Below are positions 8,539-16,628 of a DNA stretch of 64,000 bases, one piece after another. The notes below the pieces were generated by a model. It was not told the DNA's origin. It ran no database searches and saw only the letters and a list, made by a program, of their open reading frames with translations. The position numbers and the translations under genes are program-made. Source of the stretch: Pedobacter frigiditerrae (GTDB lineage Bacteria > Bacteroidota > Bacteroidia > Sphingobacteriales > Sphingobacteriaceae). Numbering within the stretch: position 1 is the stretch's first letter; the number at the start of each line of letters is the position of its first letter. The stretch is from NCBI RefSeq assembly GCF_004331645.1, contig NZ_SJSK01000003.1:248301-312300 (forward strand). The letters are read 5' to 3'.

Positions 8539-9567
8539 ATGAAAAAAGCATTGATCATTGAAGATAATGATGATATTAGAGAAGGTACTGCCGAAATATT
8601 AGATTTAGCTGGTTACGAAACTTTTACCGCAAAAAATGGCAGAATTGGAGTTGATTTGGCCATTAAACATTTGCCAGATATTATTCTTTGCGATATCATG
8701 ATGCCCGAATTAGATGGTTATGGGGTATTGTACCTTTTGCAAAAGAACCCACAAACAGCAAACATCCCATTTATATTCATGACTGCTAAAGCAGAACGTG
8801 CCGATATGCGTAAGGGAATGGAAATGGGGGCCGATGATTATTTGACCAAGCCTTTTGATGATGTAGAATTATTTAACGCCATAGAAAGTAGGCTTAAGAA
8901 AAGGAATAAAACTGCAGGTTTTAAATCTGCTGGTGGTGATAAAGCGACCTTGTTTGAAGCGCTGAAAGCCAAAGGTAAAACAAGGTCTTTTGCCAATAAA
9001 CAAATTATATACGTAGAAAATGATGAACCTTCTTATTTATATTTCATCAAAAAAGGACAGGTTAAAAGCTATAAAATAGCAAAGGATGGGAGAGAACTAT
9101 CCTCTACTTTGTACCATAATGGCGATTTTTTTGGTTATGAAAGTTTATGTAAAGCCTCTAACTATACTGATAACGCAGCTACTTTAAGTGATTGTGAAAT
9201 TACCTTGATTGCGAAGGCAGATTTTATGGACTATCTACTCAATCACCAAGAAATAGCGGGTGCTTTTATAGGCCTGCTTTCTGGAAGTGTGCAAGAAAAG
9301 GAAGAACAAATGTTAAGGTTGGCCTATTTTTCTGTACGTAAACGTGTTGCTGATGCCCTTGTTCAAGTGGCAGGTAAATTTGGTGAAGCCAATGCAGATT
9401 CTTGCATCTTAAAGATTTCTCGAGATGATTTAGCTGCTTTGGTAGGCACAGCGAGTGAAACCGTAAGTAGAATGCTGGCAGATTTTAAAGAAGAAAAACT
9501 AATAGAAAAAAACGGCAACGCCATTCATATTCTTTCCATTGAAAAATTGAGGAACGTTAAACAATAG
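8539..9567 (+). CDS. Response regulator fused to CRP/FNR-type transcription factor
   Basis: Protein of 342 residues. The receiver domain (1-125) has the acidic pocket ED/D near the start, phospho-acceptor D52 in LCDIMMPELDG, and the conserved K in TKPFDD. It is joined to a cyclic-nucleotide-type beta roll (about 145-255) and a winged helix (about 265-340). The recognition helix contains E307-T-V-S310-R311, the E..SR triad that FNR-type proteins use to read TGA-type half-sites. I see no N-terminal Cys cluster like that of FNR, so oxygen input should come by phosphorylation from the adjacent FixL-like kinase. This replaces the separate FixJ/FixK steps of rhizobia by one protein. The six TGAY-N4-ATCA-type boxes in this window are its likely targets. 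Confidence 0.9.
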   Translation: MKKALIIEDNDDIREGTAEILDLAGYETFTAKNGRIGVDLAIKHLPDIILCDIMMPELDGYGVLYLLQKNPQTANIPFIFMTAKAERADMRKGMEMGADDYLTKPFDDVELFNAIESRLKKRNKTAGFKSAGGDKATLFEALKAKGKTRSFANKQIIYVENDEPSYLYFIKKGQVKSYKIAKDGRELSSTLYHNGDFFGYESLCKASNYTDNAATLSDCEITLIAKADFMDYLLNHQEIAGAFIGLLSGSVQEKEEQMLRLAYFSVRKRVADALVQVAGKFGEANADSCILKISRDDLAALVGTASETVSRMLADFKEEKLIEKNGNAIHILSIEKLRNVKQ

Positions 9568-9590
9568 GCGGTTTTCAGTTTAATAAACCA

Positions 9591-9711
9591 CGTCATTTCG
9601 ACAGAGCGCAGCGACGAGAAATCTGTTGGTGGATAGTACCGTTTTTAGTTAACCCGATAATTGAAAAACTTAGAGATTTCTCAATCGCAAAAAGCTCATT
9701 TCGAAATGACG
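9591..9711. repeat. Palindromic intergenic repeat (CGTCATTTCG type)
   Basis: A 121-base element begins CGTCATTTCGACAGAGCGCA and ends with the matching inverted arm TTTCGAAATGACG. Inner arms GAGAAATCT and AGATTTCTC are also inverted. The central part is unrelated. The same design recurs at 53385-53723 in this window, so it is a dispersed element like the REP/MITE-type repeats of Bacteroidota. It separates the regulator gene from the next promoter and might also stop transcription as a hairpin. Confidence 0.75.
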
Positions 9712-9735
9712 GCAATATTTTACTTCCTTCTTTTC

Positions 9736-9800
9736 TGACGAATATCACATTTTCCCCTAATCCATCTCACCCGCATACCGGTCTAATCAAGCTAGTTTTG
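9736..9800 (+). promoter_or_regulatory. FNR-type box plus -7 element upstream of the hemN-ccoI-ccoS unit
   Basis: TGACGAATATCA at 9736-9747, then CATTTTC, a gap of exactly 45 nt from box end, and TAGTTTTG (TAnnTTTG) at 9793-9800. The ATG at 9820 is 19 bases further on. The 24 bases around this box differ at only two positions from those around the ccoNO box at 14208. Confidence 0.85.
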
Positions 9801-9819
9801 TGTATATAAATTATGCAGA

Positions 9820-10257
9820 ATGAAAGCTATCGCCTATAACATCAATCCGAAAGAAAAAGAATGGCTCATTTTGGCCAACTATAAAAAACATGACATCACC
9901 ATTATTGCTAACAGCTTAACAATTGATACGTTAAATTTTGCTGCTGGTAAGGAGGCATTGATTGTTTTTAATGAGGACCCAATAAATGCAACTATCATTA
10001 AGGGCTTGGAAGATTTGGGCATTAAATACATCGCCAATTCATCATTCGATTATAAACATATTGATTTAGCTGCTGCTAAAGTATCGGGAATAAAAATTGC
10101 AAACATCCCATTTAAGGATGGCGGTGCTTTAGAAAATATGCAGCAAGTAATAACCAATCTTGATAACTGGGCTGCTGGTAAATGTATTGGTGAGGCGTGT
10201 TGTTGCCAAAGTAATTGTGCTGTTAAATTAGTTCAGAAAGAAAATGGACAGCACTAA
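9820..10257 (+). CDS. Short D-lactate-dehydrogenase-N-terminal-like protein with Cys-rich tail
   Basis: Protein of 145 residues, soluble. Residues 1-97 resemble the N-terminal (substrate-side) half of the catalytic domain of D-2-hydroxyacid dehydrogenases such as LdhA: MKAIAYNINPKEKEWL, EALIVFNEDPINATIIKGLEDLGIKYIA, then DYKHIDLAAAKVSGIKIANIP. The NAD-binding Rossmann domain is absent. Instead the protein ends in KCIGEACCCQSNCAVK, five Cys within twelve residues, a likely metal or cluster-binding tail. It is the first gene behind an FNR-type promoter and overlaps hemN by 14 bases, so it is tightly coupled to haem synthesis and oxidase assembly. It is not an obvious pseudogene, because the frame continues past the homology into a distinct tail. 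Function unknown; a regulatory or metallochaperone role is only speculation. Confidence 0.75.
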   Translation: MKAIAYNINPKEKEWLILANYKKHDITIIANSLTIDTLNFAAGKEALIVFNEDPINATIIKGLEDLGIKYIANSSFDYKHIDLAAAKVSGIKIANIPFKDGGALENMQQVITNLDNWAAGKCIGEACCCQSNCAVKLVQKENGQH

Positions 10258-11584
10258 ACTGCTTAAAAAGTACAATGTAGCAGCGCCACGTTATACCAGT
10301 TATCCCACTGTTCCTTATTGGAAAGTTGATAAATTTTCAACAGGACAATGGTTAAATTCTCTAATTAAAAGTTACGCAACGAATAAAGAAGATGGGATAA
10401 GCATTTATATCCATTTGCCGTTTTGCGAAAGCCTTTGTACGTATTGTGGCTGTAATACTCGTATTACTAAAAACCACGGTGTAGAAATTCCTTACATCAC
10501 TGCATTAATTAAGGAATGGGCAATGTATTGTAAAGTACTAGGCGAAAAACCTAAGATTAAAGAGTTGCATTTAGGAGGCGGAACACCAACTTTTTTTAGT
10601 CCACAAAATTTAAAGTATTTAATTACCGCAATAATTGGGGAAGATAATGATGCAATAGCCTGTTCGTTTGAAGGTCACCCTGATAACACAACCACAGCCC
10701 ATTTACAGGTACTATATCAATTGGGTTTTAAACGTTTAAGCTTGGGGATCCAGGATTTTGATTCGAAAGTACAACTGATGATCAATCGTTTCCAGACACC
10801 CGAACAAGTTGCACACATTACTAAAGAAGCAAGAGAACTGGGATATGATTCGATCAATTTCGATTTAATTTATGGCTTACCGGGGCAAACTCTAAAAGGA
10901 TTGAAACAGACCATAATGGAGGTAATTAACATGTGGCCAGAAAGAATCGCTTTTTATAGTTATGCACATGTGCCTTGGATGAAACCAGGGCAAAGGCATT
11001 ATGCTGAAAAGGACATTCCGCAGGGTAATGAAAAGTTTGCGCTCTATCAAATTGGTAAAGATTTGTTGCTTAGTGCTGGCTACCATGAAATAGGAATGGA
11101 CCATTTTGCGCTACAAAAAGATAGCCTATTTAAGGCAAGTGAAAACCAAGAATTGCACAGAAATTTCATGGGTTATACCGATCAGCATACCAAAATATTA
11201 ATTGGTTTGGGTGTTTCTTCTATCAGCGATTGCGAAACAGCATTTGCACAAAATAACAAAACACTTGAAGGTTATGTAGCCCAGATTAATAATGATTCTT
11301 TTGCTGTAGAAAAAGGTCATTTGTTAAGTGATATGGATCTCATTATCAGTAAACATATATCTAATTTAATGTGTAAAGACTTTACCTATTTTAATACTGA
11401 AATCCCTTTATTAATTAAGCAAAGGCTAATGCCTTTAGTGGCTGATCGCTTAGTGCAAATTACAGGAAGACAAGTGGGTGTAACTGAGATTGGGAAATCT
11501 TTTTTGAGGAATGTATGTATGGCATTTGATGAACATTTATGGGAGCGCCAACCTGAAACAAATCTATTTAGCAACACAGTTTAA
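10244..11584 (+). CDS. hemN: Oxygen-independent coproporphyrinogen III oxidase
   Basis: A 446-residue radical SAM enzyme that decarboxylates two propionates of coproporphyrinogen III to give protoporphyrinogen IX without oxygen. The N-terminus VAAPRYTSYPTVPYW is the HemN signature that HemW lacks. The 4Fe-4S cluster is bound by C61-x3-C65-x2-C68 (CESLCTYC). LHLGGGTPTF is the GGGTP motif for SAM, and GYDSINFDLIYGLPGQT follows further on. Length matches HemN. It lies between the Cys-tailed small protein (14-base overlap) and ccoI (8-base gap). Expression with cbb3 oxidase genes fits the need for haem at low oxygen. Confidence 0.95.
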   Translation: MDSTKLLKKYNVAAPRYTSYPTVPYWKVDKFSTGQWLNSLIKSYATNKEDGISIYIHLPFCESLCTYCGCNTRITKNHGVEIPYITALIKEWAMYCKVLGEKPKIKELHLGGGTPTFFSPQNLKYLITAIIGEDNDAIACSFEGHPDNTTTAHLQVLYQLGFKRLSLGIQDFDSKVQLMINRFQTPEQVAHITKEARELGYDSINFDLIYGLPGQTLKGLKQTIMEVINMWPERIAFYSYAHVPWMKPGQRHYAEKDIPQGNEKFALYQIGKDLLLSAGYHEIGMDHFALQKDSLFKASENQELHRNFMGYTDQHTKILIGLGVSSISDCETAFAQNNKTLEGYVAQINNDSFAVEKGHLLSDMDLIISKHISNLMCKDFTYFNTEIPLLIKQRLMPLVADRLVQITGRQVGVTEIGKSFLRNVCMAFDEHLWERQPETNLFSNTV

Positions 11585-11592
11585 TTACGTTT

Positions 11593-13974
11593 ATGGAACA
11601 GCAAAAAATATGGAGTGCTAACTTATGCTACCATTGTGGTGAAGGAATTTCGGGCATTGATTTGGTTATAGCAGATAAACATTTTTGTTGTGCAGGTTGC
11701 AAAGGCGTTTACCAGATATTATCAGCCAATAACATGTGCGCTTATTATGCTTACAATGAAGCCCCTGGAAAAAGAAATGAGACAAATACACACTTTGAAT
11801 ACTTAGAGGAACCAAACATTGTTAAACAATTGGTTAGTTACCAAGATAAAAACAACTGTATCATAACCTTTTATATTCCCGCTATCCATTGTAGTTCATG
11901 CATTTGGCTTTTAGAACATTTATATAAAATTAATGCCGCTATTTATAGTTCAAGGATAGATTTTTTAAAAAGGGAAGTTACCATCAGCTTTAAACACCAA
12001 GAGATTTCTTTAAAACAAGTTGTAGAAATCCTAACGCAAATTGGTTATGAGCCTGCTATTAATTTGCAAGATGTGGTGAAGGAGAATAGCAATACCATAC
12101 ATAAAAGTCTCATTTTAAAAATTGGTGTTGCAGGTTTTTGCATGGGAAATGTGATGTTATTCAGCTTTCCAGAATATTTCGGCTTGTCTAATCTAGAACC
12201 TCAGTTTAAGGCATTGTTTGGCTGGTTAAACTTAACATTCTCTATTCCTGTGGTGTTGTATTGTGGTAAGGATTACTTTTTATCGGCCTTTGCCAGTTTA
12301 AAACACAAACACATTAATTTAGATACACCTTTGGCATTAATTATTGCAGTACTGTTTTTAAGAACAGCATTTGCTGTAGTTTTTAATAGTGGAGTAGGCT
12401 TTGCCGATACCTTAACGGGATTGGTTTTTCTGTTGCTAATGGGCAAGTGGGTTCAACAACGCACTTATCATCATATTTCTTTTGATAGAGATTACCGCTC
12501 TTATTTTCCAATAGCCATTACTACTTTACAAAATAGACAAGAAAAGCAAAAGGCCATAAATGAATTGGCAATTGGCGACCGCTTATGGATTAGAAATGGC
12601 GAATTGGTACCGGCAGATTCTATTTTAATGAGAGGAGATGCGTGGTTAGACATGAGTTTTGTGACTGGCGAAACAGAACCTCAGCAAAAAGTATTGGGCG
12701 AAATCATTTATGCAGGCGGTAAACAAATGGGAGAGGGCATTGAAATAGAAGTGGTAAAAAATGCTTCCCAAAGTTACCTTACTGGGTTGTGGAATAAGGA
12801 AAATTACACCAGCAATTTCAAACAGAATTTTAATGATAGCGTAGCCAAATATTTCAGCATAGCTGTTTTTGTAATTGCTTTTGGCGCCTTGGCTTATTGG
12901 TTTTTTAATAACGATTCTACAAAGGCATGGGCAGCATTTACTGCCGTGATTATTGTGGCTTGTCCTTGCGTATTGGCTTTAAGTACACCTTTTACCTTAT
13001 CGGCTATTTTATCTGTATTTGATAAGAAGGGTTTCTATGTGAAAAATACAGATGCTGTTGAAGAATTAGCACACTGTAATTCGATTGTTTTTGATAAGAC
13101 TGGAACGTTAACCACTACAGAAAATGCAAGAATCAGTTTTACGGGAACACTTACAGATGAGGAGAAGAAATTGCTGGTTTCGTTACTCAATCATTCTTCA
13201 CACCCATTAAGCAGGCAAATTTTAAACAATTTATCTTATGGTAAATTCTACCCAATTTCAAACTATAAGGAAATACCGGGTAAGGGAATTAGAGGTTTGA
13301 TAAATAACCAAATGGTTTATGCAGGTAATCAATCTGTTTTACCTTTTGAGATTAAGCCAGATCAAGTTTCAGGTGTACATATTGTAATTAACAGTACCTA
13401 CAAAGGTACTTTTATGGTGTCTCAACAATGGCGTTCAAATTTACCTTGGCTCATTGCAGCCTTAGGCAAGCAGTTTAGTTTAAAAGTTTTATCTGGCGAT
13501 ACCAACAAAGATGAAAAAGCTTTACAATCACTTTTTCCAACATTAACCACACTAAAGTTTGAGCAAAGTCCGCAGCAAAAGTTAGCCGCCATCTTGCAAC
13601 AGCAACAGAACGGAGAAAAGGTAATGATGCTTGGCGATGGGTTAAATGATGCCGGTGCATTGAAACAGAGTGATTTTGGAATTGCCATTACAGACAACAT
13701 TAACAATTTTACACCAGGATGCGATGCTATTTTAAAAGGAACTTCAATGGGTTTACTTCCCAACTTTCATCAATTAAGTAAAGATGGATTAAAGATCATT
13801 AAAATCAGCTTTGCTATAGCCATTGCTTACAATTGCGTTGGTTTATATTATGCAGTGCAAGGCACTCTTTATCCACTAGTTGCAGCAGTGCTGATGCCAT
13901 TAAGTACAATTACTATTATCAGTTTTACAACCATAGCCACTAGATTTTTTGCACGTAAAAACAACTTGAGATGA
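11593..13974 (+). CDS. ccoI: Copper-transporting P-type ATPase for cbb3 oxidase assembly
   Basis: Protein of 793 residues. The N-terminal Cys cluster (CYHCGEG and CCAGCKGVYQIL) and a degenerate heavy-metal-associated domain with HCSSCIW are typical of the CcoI/FixI branch. Predicted membrane helices lie from about residue 175 onward. C457-P-C459 in VACPCVLALS is the transmembrane metal site, D501-KTGT the phosphorylated Asp, and MLGDGLNDAGAL the hinge. The protein would move Cu(I) outward for insertion into the CcoN active site. It is followed by ccoS with a 4-base ATGA overlap. Confidence 0.95.
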   Translation: MEQQKIWSANLCYHCGEGISGIDLVIADKHFCCAGCKGVYQILSANNMCAYYAYNEAPGKRNETNTHFEYLEEPNIVKQLVSYQDKNNCIITFYIPAIHCSSCIWLLEHLYKINAAIYSSRIDFLKREVTISFKHQEISLKQVVEILTQIGYEPAINLQDVVKENSNTIHKSLILKIGVAGFCMGNVMLFSFPEYFGLSNLEPQFKALFGWLNLTFSIPVVLYCGKDYFLSAFASLKHKHINLDTPLALIIAVLFLRTAFAVVFNSGVGFADTLTGLVFLLLMGKWVQQRTYHHISFDRDYRSYFPIAITTLQNRQEKQKAINELAIGDRLWIRNGELVPADSILMRGDAWLDMSFVTGETEPQQKVLGEIIYAGGKQMGEGIEIEVVKNASQSYLTGLWNKENYTSNFKQNFNDSVAKYFSIAVFVIAFGALAYWFFNNDSTKAWAAFTAVIIVACPCVLALSTPFTLSAILSVFDKKGFYVKNTDAVEELAHCNSIVFDKTGTLTTTENARISFTGTLTDEEKKLLVSLLNHSSHPLSRQILNNLSYGKFYPISNYKEIPGKGIRGLINNQMVYAGNQSVLPFEIKPDQVSGVHIVINSTYKGTFMVSQQWRSNLPWLIAALGKQFSLKVLSGDTNKDEKALQSLFPTLTTLKFEQSPQQKLAAILQQQQNGEKVMMLGDGLNDAGALKQSDFGIAITDNINNFTPGCDAILKGTSMGLLPNFHQLSKDGLKIIKISFAIAIAYNCVGLYYAVQGTLYPLVAAVLMPLSTITIISFTTIATRFFARKNNLR

Positions 13975-14123
13975 ACATACTATATTTTCTGGTGGGTTGC
14001 AGCGTTGTAATGGCGCTGATATTCTTGGGTGCATTTATTTGGTCGCTCAAAAGTGGCCAACATGATGATGTGGTTACGCCAGCAATGAGAATGTTGTTTG
14101 ATGAAGAGGAAGTGGAGAGTTAG
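13971..14123 (+). CDS. ccoS: cbb3-type cytochrome oxidase assembly protein CcoS
   Basis: Small 50-residue protein: MNILYFLVGCSVVMALIFLG, then FIWSLKSGQHDD and a short acidic tail. One N-terminal membrane helix followed by WSLKSGQ.DD is the CcoS signature. Its ATG overlaps the ccoI stop as ATGA, indicating translational coupling. CcoS is needed for cofactor insertion into cbb3 oxidase in other bacteria. It is easily missed because of its size. Confidence 0.92.
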   Translation: MNILYFLVGCSVVMALIFLGAFIWSLKSGQHDDVVTPAMRMLFDEEEVES

Positions 14124-14129
14124 TTTTTT

Positions 14130-14202
14130 CGTTTTTCGTCTATCGTTTCTAGTCCATCGTTTTTCATTTATCGTCTTTCGTCCAACGGATAACGCACAAC
14201 GA
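14130..14202. repeat. Low-complexity TCGTTTTTCGTCTATCGT-type intergenic tract
   Basis: Several imperfect copies of a TTTTTCGTC / TATCGTTT unit run through the gap between ccoS and the ccoNO promoter. A similar tract in the opposite orientation (AACGAGAAACGAAGAACGAAAG) occurs at about 51760-51785. It is probably a dispersed spacer repeat; no coding potential. Confidence 0.5.
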
Positions 14203-14207
14203 TTTTC

Positions 14208-14272
14208 TGACGAACATCACTTTTTCAACTAAGCCTTATCATCCTACAAGCTTGGCTCAGTAAATACTTTTG
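14208..14272 (+). promoter_or_regulatory. FNR-type box plus -7 element, cbb3 oxidase operon promoter
   Basis: TGACGAACATCA at 14208-14219, followed by CTTTTTC. After a gap of exactly 45 nt is TACTTTTG at 14265-14272. The ATG of ccoNO is at 14305, giving a leader of roughly 27 bases. It is nearly identical to the box at 9736. Confidence 0.88.
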
Positions 14273-14304
14273 TTGTATCACAAAACAAATAATTTCTATT
14301 TTTT

Positions 14305-16443
14305 ATGCAGTTAGAAAAATTTACTTACGATAACAAGATTGTCCGGAATTTTGGGCTTGCCACCATAGTTTGGGGCATCATCGGAATGACGGTTGGTTTA
14401 CTCGTTGCCATGCAATTGTTTAAACCGGCGATGAATTTAGGTAACCAATACACCACATTTGGCAGGATTAGACCACTGCATACCAATGCGGTTATCTTCG
14501 CCTTTGTAGGCAACGCCATTTTTATGGGTGTTTATTATTCCTTGCAACGCCTTTTAAAAGCAAGAATGTTTAGCGATGTATTGAGCAAAATTCACTTTTG
14601 GGGGTGGCAATTGATCATTGTTTCTGCTGTAATCACATTGCCACTTGGTTTAACTACATCACATGAATATGCCGAACTAGAATGGCCAATAGATATTGCC
14701 ATTACCTTAATTTGGGTGGTTTTTGGTATCAATATGTTTGGTACAATTATTAAACGCAGAGAAAGGCATTTGTATGTAGCCATTTGGTTTTACATTGCCA
14801 CGTTTGTAACCATTGCAGTGTTGCACATTGTTAACTCTTTCGAGTTACCAATTTCAGCTTTTAAAAGTTATTATGTGTATGCAGGGGTACAAGATGCCTT
14901 GGTGCAGTGGTGGTATGGGCACAATGCGGTTGCATTTTTCTTAACTACGCCGTATTTGGGAATGATGTATTACTTTTTGCCAAAAATGGCAAACAGGCCA
15001 GTATATTCTTATAAGTTAAGTATCCTGCATTTTTGGTCGTTAATCTTTATTTATATCTGGGCTGGTCCGCACCATTTGTTATATACTTCCTTACCAGGAT
15101 GGGCGCAATCTTTAGGTGTTGCTTTTTCAATTATGCTTATTGCACCAAGCTGGGGAGGTATGATTAATGGTTTGTTAACCTTACGTGGTGCTTGGGATAA
15201 AGTTCGTGAAGATGTGACCTTAAAGTTCATGGTTGTTGCCTTAACAGCTTATGGTATGGCCACTTTTGAAGGGCCCTTACTTTCTTTAAAGCAAATTAAT
15301 GGTGTAGCCCATTTTACCGATTGGATTGTAGCCCATGTTCATGTTGGTGCGTTAGGATGGAATGGTTTCTTAACTTTTGGAGTGCTGTATTGGATCATCC
15401 CTCGTATTTATAAAACAGAACTTTACTCTAAAAAAATGGCCTCATTCCATTTCTGGATTGGCACCTTAGGTATTCTGTTTTATGCAGTGCCGATGTATTG
15501 GGCTGGTTTTACACAAGGTTTAATGTGGAAAGAGTTTACACCAGAAGGCTTACTGAAATACCCTAATTTTCTAACCACAACCTTGCAAATTATTCCAATG
15601 CATGTATTGAGGGGAATTGGTGGGGCACTTTATTTAGCTGGTGTAATTGTAATGACGATAAACCTTGCCAAAACCATGCTAAGGGCAAAGTTGGTAGCCA
15701 ATGAACCAGCCGAGGCAATGCCTTTAGCTGAAGTAATGGTAGAGCATACCTCAGATAAAAAATGGCATAGAAAGTTAGAACGTAAACCTATCAAATTCAT
15801 GGTATTGGCGCTCATTGTTATTTTAATTGGTGGCATGGTAGAGATGATGCCAACTTTTACCATTCAATCTAATATACCAACCATTGCAAGTGTAAAACCA
15901 TATTCGGCACTTGAGCTACAAGGTAGAGATGTTTATATCCGTGAGGGTTGTGTAAACTGTCACTCTCAAACAGTTCGTCCTTTTCGCTCAGAAACAGAAC
16001 GTTATGGCGAATATAGTAAGGCTGGAGAATTTGTATACGACCATCCATTTTTATGGGGTAGCAAACGTACCGGACCAGATTTGCACAGGATTGGTGGTAA
16101 ATACAGTAATGCTTGGCATTTTAATCACCTACTTGATCCTACCTCAATGTCGCCTGGTAGTATCATGCCTTCTTATCAATGGTTAATTAGTCAGAAACTG
16201 GATACCACAACAACAGCTAGCAAGATTAGGGCAATGCAAACACTCGGTGTGCCTTATGAGGAGGGCTTTGATCAAATTGCAAATAGCTCATTGAAAAAAC
16301 AAGCAGATACCATAGCCAAAGACCTTAGGCAGAATAACATCAAGGTAACTAGCGATAAGGAAATCATAGCAGTAATAGCCTATCTACAAAGACTGGGTAC
16401 AGATATCAAAGCAAATAAATCAACTATTCCATCAAATCAATAA
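14305..16443 (+). CDS. ccoNO: cbb3-type cytochrome c oxidase fused subunits I and II
   Basis: A 712-residue fusion. The CcoN part (about 1-490) has the haem/copper His motifs, including LHTNAVIF, YGHNAVAFFLT and AGPHHLLYT, spread over about 12 membrane helices. The CcoO part (about 495-712) has a membrane anchor (FMVLALIVILIGGMVEMM) and a haem c site C549-V-N-C552-H553, then RPFRSETERYGEYS and GPDLHRIGGKYS. Subunits are separate in proteobacteria; the fusion is known in Bacteroidota. The enzyme reduces oxygen with high affinity and pumps protons. It heads a unit of ccoQ, ccoP, ccoG and fixH with gaps of a few bases or overlaps, behind an FNR-type promoter. Confidence 0.97.
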   Translation: MQLEKFTYDNKIVRNFGLATIVWGIIGMTVGLLVAMQLFKPAMNLGNQYTTFGRIRPLHTNAVIFAFVGNAIFMGVYYSLQRLLKARMFSDVLSKIHFWGWQLIIVSAVITLPLGLTTSHEYAELEWPIDIAITLIWVVFGINMFGTIIKRRERHLYVAIWFYIATFVTIAVLHIVNSFELPISAFKSYYVYAGVQDALVQWWYGHNAVAFFLTTPYLGMMYYFLPKMANRPVYSYKLSILHFWSLIFIYIWAGPHHLLYTSLPGWAQSLGVAFSIMLIAPSWGGMINGLLTLRGAWDKVREDVTLKFMVVALTAYGMATFEGPLLSLKQINGVAHFTDWIVAHVHVGALGWNGFLTFGVLYWIIPRIYKTELYSKKMASFHFWIGTLGILFYAVPMYWAGFTQGLMWKEFTPEGLLKYPNFLTTTLQIIPMHVLRGIGGALYLAGVIVMTINLAKTMLRAKLVANEPAEAMPLAEVMVEHTSDKKWHRKLERKPIKFMVLALIVILIGGMVEMMPTFTIQSNIPTIASVKPYSALELQGRDVYIREGCVNCHSQTVRPFRSETERYGEYSKAGEFVYDHPFLWGSKRTGPDLHRIGGKYSNAWHFNHLLDPTSMSPGSIMPSYQWLISQKLDTTTTASKIRAMQTLGVPYEEGFDQIANSSLKKQADTIAKDLRQNNIKVTSDKEIIAVIAYLQRLGTDIKANKSTIPSNQ

Positions 16444-16445
16444 TC

Positions 16446-16628
16446 ATGTTTAAACAAATTAAAGACCTAGCTGGAGGTGAAATATACCTGATTACCTCAT
16501 TATTCATATTTATGGTTTTCTTTATTCTAGTAGGTGTATATCTACTTAAGCTAAATAAAAACTACATCGGCTTAATGAGCAATTTACCAATTGAAGACAA
16601 TCAAATACAAGGAGATGAGAAAGCTTAA
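16446..16628 (+). CDS. ccoQ: cbb3 oxidase small subunit CcoQ-like
   Basis: A 60-residue protein with one membrane helix (IYLITSLFIFMVFFILVGVYLL) and a short charged tail. Assigned mainly by position between ccoNO (2-base gap) and ccoP (14-base overlap) and by size; CcoQ sequences are poorly conserved. It probably stabilises the oxidase complex. Confidence 0.8.
   Translation: MFKQIKDLAGGEIYLITSLFIFMVFFILVGVYLLKLNKNYIGLMSNLPIEDNQIQGDEKA

Noticed and set aside
10244..11584. HemW (haem chaperone) instead of HemN
   Set aside because: The AAPRYTSYPT N-terminus, length of 446 residues and CxxxCxxC spacing with the following GC fit HemN; HemW is shorter and lacks that N-terminus.
16591..16614. TTG start for ccoP
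   Set aside because: ATG 16615 gives a normal hydrophobic N-terminus and a shorter overlap with ccoQ.
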